DNA from: Deinococcus sp.
GTDB lineage: Bacteria > Deinococcota > Deinococci > Deinococcales > Deinococcaceae
Length of the DNA stretch: 24,584 nucleotides
Assembly (NCBI GenBank): GCA_028287665.1
Contig: JAQBPF010000201.1
Span: 1-24,584 of the forward strand
Reading direction: 5' to 3'
The position numbers and the translations under genes were made by a program. The notes beneath the pieces were generated by a model. It did no database searches. It saw nothing but the letters and a program-made list of their open reading frames with translations, and was not told the origin of the DNA. Shown here piece by piece: positions 8,054-17,353 of this stretch (its first letter is position 1; the number at the start of each line of letters is the position of its first letter).

Positions 8054-8248
8054 TCCGTTTTACATAAGAATCAGAATTGGTCATTTGTTCAGCTTTGGGG
8101 AGGTTCGGGGCAAAAGGCAAGATGGCCTACCTTTGGGAGAGGGGTAAACCGTTTAAGATGCGCCACCTTTTGCGTGTGCCATCGCCGCCGCCCGCCGCTG
8201 CTGAAGGACAACTTGCCATTCGCTCATCCAATATGAGAACAAATCTGT

Positions 8249-8479
8249 TACAATAGGAAAGTTGAGCTTAGAGGCATTTTTGTACCTGGTTCAAGAATGC
8301 CGCGACGCTCTGATCCACTTTGGCCCATCATTTGCAGTTGGTTTCCCCGCCGTTCAGCCGTTTTGCCTTCCATTGTCTTGTTGTATCCGAGCGGCGAGCG
8401 GCATTCATTACTGAAGAGCAGTCATCAGAATTGCTTCCCTGCTGCGGGCTTTTTGCGCAGCTGCCCCGGAGGAGAGTGC
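8249..8479 (+). promoter_or_regulatory. extended -10 promoter and long 5' leader of the winged-helix gene
   Basis: TGTTACAAT (an extended -10, hexamer 8249-8254) would start transcription near 8261, leaving a leader of about 219 nt before the ATG at 8480. The leader holds a hairpin at 8441-8461 (GCTGCG/CGCAGC, 9-nt loop) that ends 6 nt before GGAGGAG (8468-8474). No -35 box was convincing. The rest of 8054-8248 shows no gene that I can support. Confidence 0.45.
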
Positions 8480-8986
8480 ATGTTTAACCCCCCTACCCTC
8501 GAAGACCTGCAAGAAACCCGCCGCGCCAACGAAAAGCTGGTGCTCAAAGCCCTGGAAAGCAAGCCTGAGTGGGTCGAAACCGAACTGGCCAAGACCACCA
8601 GCCTGGCCCTGTCCCATCTCCGCGCCGCGCTGGCCAGCCTGCTGGATCAGGGCCGTGTGCGCCGTCTTCCCGGAACGGGTACCCGCGCTGTGTACGGCCT
8701 GGCCGACCCCGGTCTGGCTGATGTGCCTGCCACTCCGCTGACCAGCGATGCCAAAAAGGTACGCGACTACCTGGAAGGCCGCGCCGACAGCGCCCTGTAC
8801 ATGAGCGACCAGTTGCGGATGACCCGTGAAGACGTGATGACGGCCCTGAGCCTGCTGAACGCCCACGGCATGATCACCTGCACCTTCGTGGGCAGCCTGG
8901 TCATCTTCCGACTCAAGGAAACGCAGGCGCTGGGGCAGGAGCAGGCCGTGCCCGCGCCTACCACCAAGAAAAAGCAAGTCGCGTAA
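8480..8986 (+). CDS. winged-helix-like DNA-binding protein
   Basis: The 168-residue protein appears to contain two helix-turn-helix-like halves. Residues 12-75 ([24 protein letters not shown], then a wing with [16 protein letters not shown]) fit a winged helix. Residues 92-145 ([24 protein letters not shown], then [17 protein letters not shown]) fit a second. A short Lys-rich tail follows (TTKKKQVA). There is no ligand domain, so a structural or constitutive DNA-binding role is possible. The start at 8480 is fixed by GGAGGAG 5 nt upstream, although the frame stays open back to 8297. It stands alone between a divergent operon and its own strong terminator. I cannot name the family. Confidence 0.75.
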   Translation: MFNPPTLEDLQETRRANEKLVLKALESKPEWVETELAKTTSLALSHLRAALASLLDQGRVRRLPGTGTRAVYGLADPGLADVPATPLTSDAKKVRDYLEGRADSALYMSDQLRMTREDVMTALSLLNAHGMITCTFVGSLVIFRLKETQALGQEQAVPAPTTKKKQVA

Positions 8987-8998
8987 GCCGACTGTCCT

Positions 8999-9035
8999 GA
9001 AGGCCAAGTTCTCCCAGGTGGAGGGCTTGGCCTTC
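8999..9035 (+). terminator. strong intrinsic terminator after the winged-helix gene
   Basis: GAAGGCCAAG (8999-9008) and CTTGGCCTTC (9026-9035) pair perfectly over 10 bp. The inner TTCTCC/GGAGGG extends the stem to about 16 bp with a 5-nt loop. A short T-rich tail follows. Confidence 0.8.
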
Positions 9036-9084
9036 TTGTGGATTGCGCTGGTTTCTTCTCCATTCATTTCATCGGGTCGGCCTC

Positions 9085-9090
9085 TACACT
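9085..9090 (+). promoter_or_regulatory. -10 element of the lipoprotein gene (leaderless)
   Basis: TACACT stands 5 bp before the ATG at 9096, and no Shine-Dalgarno is present. This is the leaderless arrangement and supports that start over the upstream in-frame ATG at 9018, which would lie inside the terminator. Confidence 0.5.
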
Positions 9091-9095
9091 GGCTT

Positions 9096-9479
9096 ATGCC
9101 TTCCCGATCATTCGCCCTTGCCACGGCCCTGGCGCTGCTGGCCCCGGCTCTCGGCAGTTGCCGCTACAACTTCGTGCCCCTGATTCCACCCGAAGTCCGG
9201 GTCGAGTTGCCTGCACGAATTACGGCGGCCACCCTGACCCGCAGCGGCGAGGTCCTGACGGTGCGGGCAACAATAGATGGCCGTTTTGACCCCGGTTATC
9301 TGAGTGCTGTCTGGTTTGATGGTGGGCGCGAACTGGGGCGCGACAGCGTGTACCTGGATGCCGAGACCCGCGAAGCCAGCTTTGCCCTGACTGCACCGAA
9401 CAGGGGCGCTTACCGGGCGCTGCTGTCGTTTGGTGGCAATGTGCTGCGGCAGGTGGAGTTGTACGAGGTGCAGCCATGA
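9096..9479 (+). CDS. putative lipoprotein, function unknown
   Basis: The 127-residue product begins [19 protein letters not shown] and has a lipobox-like LGSC with Cys at residue 22, so it is probably exported and lipid-anchored. The rest is predicted mostly beta, with repeated short strands ([20 protein letters not shown], then [12 protein letters not shown]). It resembles an Ig-like or carbohydrate-binding-like sandwich, but no named family was recognised. The last 4 bp overlap the next gene (ATGA), so the two are co-translated. Confidence 0.65.
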   Translation: MPSRSFALATALALLAPALGSCRYNFVPLIPPEVRVELPARITAATLTRSGEVLTVRATIDGRFDPGYLSAVWFDGGRELGRDSVYLDAETREASFALTAPNRGAYRALLSFGGNVLRQVELYEVQP

Positions 9480-9895
9480 CCGGGCACAACGCGGCAGTGC
9501 AGCCCTGGCGGGGTGTGGTGGAGTGGACCGCAGGCACCCGCGAACGCCTGATCTGGCGGGCTGGACAGCTGAAGCCCTACCGCACCGAACCCCTGCCCGC
9601 TCCGGTCAACTACGGCTGTCTGCCCGGTACGTTCAATCCTGCCGACGCCGCCGAGGTGGACGCCGTATGGCTGGGTGTGCCGTTGGCCGCAGGCACGCAG
9701 ATCACGGCCCGGCCCAGCGGTCTGCTGCACCTGGCCGACGGCGACCACAAGGTGATTTTTGGAGATCCGGAAGAAGGCTTCAGGGCGCTGATGACGTGGT
9801 TCCCGGCGACCCGGGGGGCGGAACTGCTGGAGCCGGAGCAGGCGCAGGCGTGGCTGGAGTCGCTGGCTGCTGCGCCTTCCAGTCCTGCGCGGTAA
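9476..9895 (+). CDS. divergent family I inorganic pyrophosphatase-like protein, probably catalytically altered
   Basis: The 139-residue protein follows the family I soluble pyrophosphatase plan. It has an N-terminal strand pair ([14 protein letters not shown]), then [10 protein letters not shown] matching the NYG-PGT core, [16 protein letters not shown] matching LDVLVLG-P--PG, and [18 protein letters not shown] matching GVL-M-D----D-K. By that alignment, the Asp triad DGDPxD of active enzymes reads DAAEVD, so the middle Asp is Ala. The KYE substrate segment is also lost, and the C-terminal FFEHYK segment is not visible. Tyr of NYG and the D-x-K pair remain. It may be inactive, bind another phosphate compound, or be regulatory. 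It is co-translated with a lipoprotein, and its 3' end overlaps a convergent gene by 116 bp. Confidence 0.65.
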   Translation: MTGHNAAVQPWRGVVEWTAGTRERLIWRAGQLKPYRTEPLPAPVNYGCLPGTFNPADAAEVDAVWLGVPLAAGTQITARPSGLLHLADGDHKVIFGDPEEGFRALMTWFPATRGAELLEPEQAQAWLESLAAAPSSPAR

Positions 9896-10766
9896 GGCTG
9901 GTTCGGGCCAGCACCCACCTCAGCGCGTCGCTGCCCGGATAGGATACGGCGCTGTGGTCCTCGCGGGCCGACACATAGGTCTGAATGCCTGTGGCGCTGC
10001 CGTCCAGGCGGGCGTTGCGGACGGGGTCGAACAGATAATTGATCAGCAGGCCACTGCCATTGGTGCGGGCGGGAAGGCGTTTGCTCTGGACCTCCAGATT
10101 GAGGGCCACGTTGGGCCACACCAGATCCTTGAGATTCAGTGCCCCACGTGCCAGCAGCGGTGCACCCGGCACCTGCAGGCTGCCGCAGGCGTTCAGTGGA
10201 CCGGGCACGCCCTTCGGCGGTGCAGGAAGTCCGCGTATCCCCGGCGCGTGGTCGGCCCGCCACGCCGTGCAAATGCCGTCCAGGTCGATCTGAAGGGCAA
10301 ATGGCACGTCAGGATAGATGCGGGTGAGGTAATGCAGCCACACCACGCCCTGCGAGTGTCCTAGGAGCACCACACGCGGCGGATTCGGTCCTTTCAGCCA
10401 CCCGTTCTTCAGCCGTTCGAAGTCGGCCAGCAGCGCCCCGAAGCCCCGCTGGGGTCCCTGAATCTGAAGCGATTCGAACTGCGCCGCCGCATTGCTGGCG
10501 TAACCTGCCACCTGCACGCTGAGGCCGGTGGCTGCTACGGCGTCGGCCACCGCGTCCACCGTACCGCGCGAGGTCAGGTAGTCCCAGTTGTCGCGTGGAG
10601 CCAGACAGGGCGGCCCGCAGCGCCCCGACACGCTCAGAATGACGACCGCTGGTGCCGGGCCCGACAGATTCAGCGCCGGACTGCGCCCCGGATGCACCGT
10701 GATGGGCGCACAGGCCGCCAGCAGCGGGAGCAGCGCGAACATCAACGGAAAAGATCTGACCGGCAT
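9780..10766 (-). CDS. alpha/beta-hydrolase-fold lipoprotein
   Basis: The 328-residue protein starts MPVRSFPLMFALLPLLAAC, a signal peptide with lipobox LAAC (Cys19). A lipase-like nucleophile elbow GHSQG follows at about residue 138, with downstream FDP and EDHSAV as candidate Asp and His. It is probably an exported, lipid-anchored esterase or lipase of unknown substrate. The ATG at 10766 is chosen because it begins the signal peptide and has TACACT 8 bp upstream; a GTG at 10796 would add ten residues before it. The last 38 or so residues are a Pro/Ala-rich tail ([15 protein letters not shown]) encoded antisense to the pyrophosphatase-like gene. This suggests that an original stop was lost. 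Confidence 0.75.
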   Translation of the reverse strand: MPVRSFPLMFALLPLLAACAPITVHPGRSPALNLSGPAPAVVILSVSGRCGPPCLAPRDNWDYLTSRGTVDAVADAVAATGLSVQVAGYASNAAAQFESLQIQGPQRGFGALLADFERLKNGWLKGPNPPRVVLLGHSQGVVWLHYLTRIYPDVPFALQIDLDGICTAWRADHAPGIRGLPAPPKGVPGPLNACGSLQVPGAPLLARGALNLKDLVWPNVALNLEVQSKRLPARTNGSGLLINYLFDPVRNARLDGSATGIQTYVSAREDHSAVSYPGSDALRWVLARTSLTAQDWKAQQPATPATPAPAPAPAVPPPGSPGTTSSAP

Positions 10767-10803
10767 CTTGCTCCAGTGTAGGAGAGAACAGGTCACCCGG
10801 AGG

Positions 10804-11508
10804 TCATCCCTCTGGGCCCTGAACCGCCAACGCTCTATACAGCTTGGCAGGCCGCCCCGCCAGGCCGTACTGATGGTCCAGTTGAGCCCGGCCCACCCGC
10901 ACCAGATGTTCCAGATACCGCCAGGCCGTGACCCGGCTCAGGCCCACGCGGTCCCCGATTTCCTCGGCGCTGTTCGGACGTTCTGTGACGGCCAGTGCCA
11001 CATACACCCGTTCCAGCGTATGCGGATCAATGCCGCGTGGCAGGGATTCGGCGGCGCTGGCCGTGACCCCCAGCAGGCGGTCCAGGCTGGCCTGATCCAG
11101 TCGGGGCGCTGCCGCCGGAGCAGCGGAAGGCGTATGCCGGGCGCGGTGGCGGGCCACCAATTCGGCCAGTCTCGCGCCCGTAAAGGGTTTGATCAGGTAG
11201 TCGAAGGCTCCGTGGGCCAGCGCTGTACGCACACTGGATTCATCGTCGGCCGCGGTGATCATGGCAACGTCTGTGGTGCGGCCCTGCGTGCGCCAGTGCC
11301 TCAGCAGACCCAGCCCGCTGCCGTCGGGCAACTGCACATCCAGCAAGATCAGGTCGGGCGAGAGGGCCTGTGCCAGTGCGTCACCCTGGGCACAGGTGGC
11401 GGCGCTGCCCACCACATGCACGTCGGGGTCACGCTCCAGCAGGTCGCGGTTGACGCGGGCCACCCGAAGGTCGTCTTCGACCAACAGCACCCTGACCCGC
11501 GCACTCAT
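10804..11508 (-). CDS. response regulator, DcuR/CitB family
   Basis: The 234-residue protein has an N-terminal receiver with acidic pocket Glu11/Asp12/Asp13, phosphoacceptor Asp57 ([11 protein letters not shown]) and Lys107 (LIKPF). A C-terminal helix-turn-helix follows ([20 protein letters not shown]), in the layout of DcuR, CitB and DctR. These regulators switch on carboxylate uptake genes. Its start overlaps the stop of the sensor kinase (ATGA), so the pair is made together. The direct repeats in front of tctC are the likely binding site. The gene ends 37 bp from the hydrolase start, in the same direction. Confidence 0.9.
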   Translation of the reverse strand: MSARVRVLLVEDDLRVARVNRDLLERDPDVHVVGSAATCAQGDALAQALSPDLILLDVQLPDGSGLGLLRHWRTQGRTTDVAMITAADDESSVRTALAHGAFDYLIKPFTGARLAELVARHRARHTPSAAPAAAPRLDQASLDRLLGVTASAAESLPRGIDPHTLERVYVALAVTERPNSAEEIGDRVGLSRVTAWRYLEHLVRVGRAQLDHQYGLAGRPAKLYRALAVQGPEG

Positions 11509-13178
11509 GGCTGCCCTCCTGCCCCGTCTACGGGTCCGCCCAGGTGAGGGACGGGCAGGCTGACCTGAAAGACCGTATGCCCACCGCGCCGCGTGTGTTT
11601 GATCTGTCCGCCCAGAGCCTGCACCCGCCCCAGCACGCCTGCCAGGCCGTAGCCCCGGCCCTCGCCCTTGCTGCTCGCGCCGCGCACAAAGAGCCGGGGA
11701 GCCACGCCCGCCGCCACGCCGGGGCCACTGTCTTCGACTTCCACCTGTGCGCCTTCGGGGTCTTCACCGATCAGGACCGTGACCGTGCCGGGCTGCCCCG
11801 CCAGCGCCTCGAAGGCATTTTCGGTGAGGTTGCCGACCGCCGTGACCAGCGTATCGGCGTGCCGTTCCCACAACGCCGAGAGACTGCTGCCTTCGGCCAC
11901 CTGAAAATCAATGCCCAATTCCTGCGCCCGCTCGCGTTTTCCGGCCAAGAGCGCCACCAACCGGGGCACCTGCACATCACGCAGCAACTGCCGGAATTGC
12001 GTGCCCTGGGCTATTTCAGCGTTCAGCACCTGCAGGGCTTCGGCCGGGCGGTCCAGTTGCAGCAGACCCGACAGCACATGCAGGCGGTTCTGGTATTCGT
12101 GCGTCTGGGCACGCAGCACATCCACAAAGCCGCGTGCGTGCGTCAGTTCGTCGGCCAGGGCCAGGGCTTCGGCGCGGTCCCGAAATCCGGCCACAAAGCC
12201 GCCAGAGTCGGTCTGGGATGGGCCCAGCGGTTCAATATTCACAAGGATAGGTTGTCCATTGAGCATCAATTCAAGGTTTTGCTGGCGGGTCAGCGGGGGC
12301 TGTAGCGGCTGGGTCAGCGCGGCCAACTCCGGCCAGCACCGGGCCAATGGAGCAGGCGTGGGGTGTGATCCCAGCATTTCGGCAGCGCGGTTATTGACCA
12401 GGGTGACCTGGCCCTGCCCGTTGACGGCAATCACGCCTTCCCGCAGCGCGGCCAACACTGCCCGCTGCTGTCCTACCAGCGCGGCGATCTGTTCGGGTTC
12501 CAGGTTCAGAATATCGGCCCGCAGCCGCTGCGCCACCAGGATGGCCCCGAATGTTCCCAGCGCCAGTGCCAGCACGAACCACGGTGTCAGACTGACCAGG
12601 GCGCCCACCACCAGATGCCACGCGGCAGGCATCAGGTAGCCGGTGCTGACCACGCCCACCACCGTTCCCGCCGCATTTTTGACGGGCACTTTGCCGCGCA
12701 CGCTCACGCCCAGGCTTCCCCTGGCCACACTCACGATCTCGCGGCCTGCAAACGGCTCTACATTGTCGCCGCCTTCCATGGGCTGCCCCAGGCGGTCTGC
12801 AAGAGGATGGGCCAGCCGAATCCCGGCCCGGTTGCCCACCACGATAAAGTCGGCCTCGGCCTGGGCACGAATCTGGTTGACCTGAAGATTGAGCGCCGGG
12901 TTCTGCACGCCCGCCTCGGCGCCCTGAACCACGCTGGGCAGCCGCGCCACGATCCGGCTGGTCGTGATGGCCCGCTCGCCGATCCGGTCTCTGGCCTCGC
13001 CGTACAGTTGCCACGTTTGCACCAACACCAACAGGGCAGTCATGGCGCACAGCACCAGCAGATGCAGCCACACCAGCCGCCCCTGAATGCCCTGGCGCCG
13101 CAAAAAGGCAGGCGGACGAAACAGCGCAGGCAGGGGGGCTGCGGGAGAAGACAGCGGGGGCAGTTTGGAGCGGGTCAC
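11505..13178 (-). CDS. sensor histidine kinase, DcuS/CitA family
   Basis: The 557-residue protein has a membrane span near 33-55. A periplasmic CitA-type sensor domain covers about 56-185, with the family pattern [37 protein letters not shown] and VGVVSTG. A second span at about 187-215 is followed by a cytoplasmic PAS domain at about 235-330. The His-containing dimerization segment [20 protein letters not shown] has His360 as phosphoacceptor. An HATPase domain follows, with N-box [10 protein letters not shown] and G-box VEDSGPGVA. The family senses citrate, fumarate or other carboxylates. It starts at GTG with no Shine-Dalgarno. Location divergent from tctCBA strongly suggests that it controls that transporter. 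Confidence 0.9.
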   Translation of the reverse strand: MTRSKLPPLSSPAAPLPALFRPPAFLRRQGIQGRLVWLHLLVLCAMTALLVLVQTWQLYGEARDRIGERAITTSRIVARLPSVVQGAEAGVQNPALNLQVNQIRAQAEADFIVVGNRAGIRLAHPLADRLGQPMEGGDNVEPFAGREIVSVARGSLGVSVRGKVPVKNAAGTVVGVVSTGYLMPAAWHLVVGALVSLTPWFVLALALGTFGAILVAQRLRADILNLEPEQIAALVGQQRAVLAALREGVIAVNGQGQVTLVNNRAAEMLGSHPTPAPLARCWPELAALTQPLQPPLTRQQNLELMLNGQPILVNIEPLGPSQTDSGGFVAGFRDRAEALALADELTHARGFVDVLRAQTHEYQNRLHVLSGLLQLDRPAEALQVLNAEIAQGTQFRQLLRDVQVPRLVALLAGKRERAQELGIDFQVAEGSSLSALWERHADTLVTAVGNLTENAFEALAGQPGTVTVLIGEDPEGAQVEVEDSGPGVAAGVAPRLFVRGASSKGEGRGYGLAGVLGRVQALGGQIKHTRRGGHTVFQVSLPVPHLGGPVDGAGGQP

Positions 13179-13192
13179 GGGGAATCGAGATC

Positions 13193-13198
13193 ATTCTA
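13193..13198 (-). promoter_or_regulatory. -10 element of the sensor kinase operon
   Basis: TAGAAT on the minus strand lies 14 bp before the GTG at 13178. Initiation near 13186 would give a leader of only about 8 nt with no Shine-Dalgarno. No good -35 box is seen. Confidence 0.4.
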
Positions 13199-13227
13199 GG
13201 CGGGCCGGGCGCTGCACTTCCCCTTGC

Positions 13228-13261
13228 GTGCATTGTGTTCACGGTTGTGCATTGCGGTCAC
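13228..13261. promoter_or_regulatory. pair of 15-bp direct repeats, putative response-regulator site
   Basis: GTGCATTGTGTTCAC (13228-13242) and GTGCATTGCGGTCAC (13247-13261) match at 13 of 15 positions and are offset by 19 bp, near two helical turns. They lie in the 212-bp control region between the divergent kinase and tctC genes. Tandem direct repeats are the usual target of DcuR/CitB-type regulators. No clear sigma-70 -35 box is visible for tctC, which fits an activator-dependent promoter. Confidence 0.6.
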
Positions 13262-13390
13262 AAAAATAGCCGTGTCAGACAGCTAAAACCCCTTGCGCTG
13301 ACCAGGGCAATGAGCGTAAGGTGAATCCCAACCACAATCTCACCCTGCTCTGCCGCCCAGCCTTGGCGCGGCTTGCCCCGGAGGCACCCC

Positions 13391-14359
13391 ATGATCTCGA
13401 TGCACCCCACCAAAAAAGCTGTCCTGACCCTTTCTGCCCTGCTGCTCGCCGCGCCTGCCACGCTGGCCCAGGGCCTCAACAACCTGCGGATTATGGCCCC
13501 CGCTTCTCCTGGCGGCGGCTGGGATCAGACCAGCCGCTCGCTGCAAACCGTGCTTCAGGACGAAGGTGTGGTCAAGCCTGTGCAGGTGTTCAACGTGCCC
13601 GGCGCGGGCGGCACCATCGGGCTGGCCCAGCTGTACAACGCCAAGGGCGACGGCAACCTGCTGATGACCATGGGCCTCGTGATGGTGGGCGCTATTCAGA
13701 CCAACAACTCCAAGGTGGACCTGAGCCGCGTCACGCCGATTGCCCGTCTGACGGGGGAATACGAAGTGATCGTGGTTCCTGCCAGCAGCCCCTACAAGAA
13801 CACCGCCGATCTGGTGGCTGCCTGGAAGGCCAACCCTGGCTCGGTGGCCTTTGCAGGCGGCAGCGCGGGCGGCACCGACCACATGCTGGTGGGTCTGCTG
13901 GCGCGTGCAGCGGGCGTGGACCCCAAAAAGATGAATTACGTGCCCTTCAGCGGCGGCGGCGAAACTCTGGCCGCCCTGCTGGGCAATCAGGTGGCGGCGG
14001 GCGTGGCAGGCTACGGCGAATTTGAAGCCCAGATCAAGGCCGGAAAACTGCGTGCCATCGGCATCAGCGCCCCCAAAGCCCAGCCCGGCATTGCGGTGCC
14101 TACCCTCAAATCGCAGGGCTACAACGTCGATCTGGCCAACTGGCGCGGCATCGTGGCCCCTCCCGGCATCAGCGCCAGCCAGAAGGCTGAACTGGTCGCG
14201 GCGCTCGACAAGATGCACAAGACCAAGGCCTGGAAAGACACCCTGAACACCCGCAAATGGACCGATCTGTATATGAGCGGCAGCAAGTTCGACGTGTTCC
14301 TGAAACTGGAAGCCGTGCGGACCAAGGGCATCTTGCAGGACATCGGCCTCGTCAAGTAA
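13391..14359 (+). CDS. tctC: tripartite tricarboxylate transporter substrate-binding protein TctC
   Basis: The 322-residue protein has a signal peptide with cleavage expected after ATLA (residue 26). The TctC pattern follows: [31 protein letters not shown], the ligand loop [40 protein letters not shown] and [11 protein letters not shown]. It binds a carboxylate in the periplasm or outside the cell membrane and hands it to TctAB. The start at 13391 has GGAGG at 13380-13384, 6 nt upstream. It is the first gene of the transporter operon and is separated from tctB by a hairpin terminator. The actual substrate cannot be read from sequence. Confidence 0.92.
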   Translation: MISMHPTKKAVLTLSALLLAAPATLAQGLNNLRIMAPASPGGGWDQTSRSLQTVLQDEGVVKPVQVFNVPGAGGTIGLAQLYNAKGDGNLLMTMGLVMVGAIQTNNSKVDLSRVTPIARLTGEYEVIVVPASSPYKNTADLVAAWKANPGSVAFAGGSAGGTDHMLVGLLARAAGVDPKKMNYVPFSGGGETLAALLGNQVAAGVAGYGEFEAQIKAGKLRAIGISAPKAQPGIAVPTLKSQGYNVDLANWRGIVAPPGISASQKAELVAALDKMHKTKAWKDTLNTRKWTDLYMSGSKFDVFLKLEAVRTKGILQDIGLVK

Positions 14360-14371
14360 GCCCGAGCAGCA

Positions 14372-14408
14372 AGGGGCGAAGTGGCTAGCATGCTTCCACT
14401 TCGCCCCT
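14372..14408 (+). terminator. intercistronic hairpin terminator between tctC and tctB
   Basis: AGGGGCGAAGTGG (14372-14384) and CCACTTCGCCCCT (14396-14408) pair perfectly over 13 bp with an 11-nt loop, followed by GTTTTG. It lies 12 bp after the tctC stop. As tctB follows in the same direction, it probably acts as a partial terminator or RNA stabilizer that raises TctC over TctAB. Confidence 0.8.
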
Positions 14409-14520
14409 GTTTTGTCGGGCAATACCACGAGTATCGTTAAACATCAGGGTTGTCTGCCACTCGCTGGCCCCGCCCCTTCAGCCTTCATTCTCAACCGCAT
14501 CACTTTCCCCAGAGGTTCTC

Positions 14521-15050
14521 ATGCCCGATCCCGTTCCACCCGCTGTTTCTCTTCCGTCTGCTGCCCGCCGCCCCATCAGCGTGCCCGACCTGCTGGTCGC
14601 TTTGGGCGTGGTATTGCTGGGCCTGCTGCTCCTGATCGGCACCAATCAGATCGCCACATCGGGCATGAATACGGTGGTGGGGCCGCGAGTCTTCCCGCTG
14701 ATCGTCAGTGTGGGCACGTTGTTGCTGGGTATCTTGCTCACCATCGGTGTGCTGCGGGGCCACCGCGCCGAACCGGCCATGGAAGAGGATACCGATCCCA
14801 ACGCGCCCGTCAATCTGGCCCCTCCCGGCCTGATTCTGGGCGGATTTTTGCTGGGAACCCTGTTGCTGCAACCGCTGGGTTTTGTCGTCGGCACCGCCGT
14901 CATGTACTTCACGGTCGCCTTCGCCTTCGGTGAGCGGCGGTACGGTCTGATGGCGGGCGTGGCCGTGGTGGTCGCCCTGATCACCTACCTGTTGTTTACG
15001 CGTGGCCTGGGCCTGACCCTCCCCGCTGGAATCCTGAAGGGCGTGCTCTG

Positions 15051-15051
<1 letters not shown>
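14521..15051 (+). CDS. tctB: tripartite tricarboxylate transporter small membrane subunit TctB
   Basis: The 176-residue protein has four membrane spans, at about residues 22-42, 55-81, 102-135 (two adjacent hydrophobic stretches) and 142-162. It carries the TctB-type [20 protein letters not shown] segment. It is the small, poorly conserved partner of TctA in the membrane. AGAGG at 14511-14515 stands 5 nt before the ATG. The stop and the tctA start share one base (TGATG), so the two membrane subunits are coupled. Confidence 0.88.
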
Positions 15052-16544
<1,493 letters not shown>

Positions 16545-16567
16545 TCTAGACCGTAGACAGTGAAACC

Positions 16568-16598
16568 TGGATCGTGGTCAGAGCTTGACCACGATCCA
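16568..16598. terminator. hairpin terminator between tctA and the convergent ABC genes
   Basis: GGATCGTGGTCA (16569-16580) and TGACCACGATCC (16586-16597) pair perfectly over 12 bp, 13 with the flanking T-A pair, around a 5-nt loop. They lie 24 bp past the tctA stop and 39 bp past the convergent ATPase stop, so the hairpin can serve both. Confidence 0.85.
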
Positions 16599-16636
16599 CG
16601 TTCTGTTTGGCTTCCTCACCAGTTCGGGTCTCGTTC

Positions 16637-17353
16637 CTATTCTCCCGTCACCACTCCATCCCGCACGCGCAAGGTGTAGTTCGCCAGCGCGGCCACATCG
16701 CGGTCGTGGGTGATCAGGACCACTGTGCGGCCCCCCTGCGCCTGTGTGGTCAGGAGTTCCAGCACCTTTTCCCCTGTGCGGGTGTCCAGATTTCCGGTGG
16801 GTTCATCGGCCAGCAGGACGGCGGGGTCGCAGGCCAGCGCACGGGCAATGGCGACCCGCTGGGCCTCGCCGCCCGACAGCTGGCCGGGAAGATGCGTGGC
16901 GCGGTTGCCGAGGCCCACCCGTTCCAGCAGTTCGCGGGCGCGTTCGCGGCGTTCCTTGGGCTTCATTCCGGCCAGGGTCAGCGGGAATTCCACGTTTTCC
17001 AGGGCCGAGAGGATGGTCACGAGGTTGTGGTTCTGGAAGACGAAGCCGTAATGCTTGAGCCGGAAGTCGGCGCGGCCTGCCTCGCTGAGGCTGTGCAGGT
17101 CGGTGCCGCCCACCACCACGCGCCCGGAACTGGGGGTGTCGAAGCCCGCCAGCAGGTTCAGCAGGGTGCTTTTGCCGCTGCCGCTGGGTCCCACCACCGC
17201 CGTCATTCCCTGCGAAAAGGTGTGGGTAAAGGGGGCCAGTGCCGTGACGGAGCCTTCGCCGCTCGGGTAAATGCGCGACAGGTCTTGGGTGACGAGGGCG
17301 GGGCGGGTGGCGTCGGGGGTGACGGTGGCGGCCAGGGTTGCAGAGGAAGTCAT
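16637..17353 (-). CDS. ABC transporter ATP-binding protein, MacB/LolD family
   Basis: The 238-residue nucleotide-binding domain has Walker [10 protein letters not shown] at 55-63, Q-loop [10 protein letters not shown] near 103-112, signature [15 protein letters not shown] at 159-173, Walker B plus D-loop DEPTGNLD at 183-190, and switch His in ITHDRDVA. The FVFQ-NLV and DEPTGNLD wording is that of the LolD/MacB group, which works mechanically on envelope substrates rather than as a classical importer. Its start overlaps the permease stop (ATGA), so the two form one transporter. No membrane-fusion partner is encoded nearby. Confidence 0.9.
   Translation of the reverse strand: MTSSATLAATVTPDATRPALVTQDLSRIYPSGEGSVTALAPFTHTFSQGMTAVVGPSGSGKSTLLNLLAGFDTPSSGRVVVGGTDLHSLSEAGRADFRLKHYGFVFQNHNLVTILSALENVEFPLTLAGMKPKERRERARELLERVGLGNRATHLPGQLSGGEAQRVAIARALACDPAVLLADEPTGNLDTRTGEKVLELLTTQAQGGRTVVLITHDRDVAALANYTLRVRDGVVTGE

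Noticed and set aside
8043..8068. CTTATGT and ACATAAG inverted arms resembling the Deinococcus radiation/desiccation response motif bound by DdrO
   Set aside because: The arms are 12 bp apart, so the site is 26 bp long with half-sites too far apart; the known motif is a compact palindrome of about 17 bp. The neighbouring TTGAC/GTCAA repeats explain the promoter better.
8297..8479. N-terminal extension of the winged-helix protein by 61 codons
   Set aside because: The frame is open, but the added residues look random (several Cys, Trp and Pro) and a strong GGAGGAG marks the start at 8480. Listed as the alternative to the long-leader reading.
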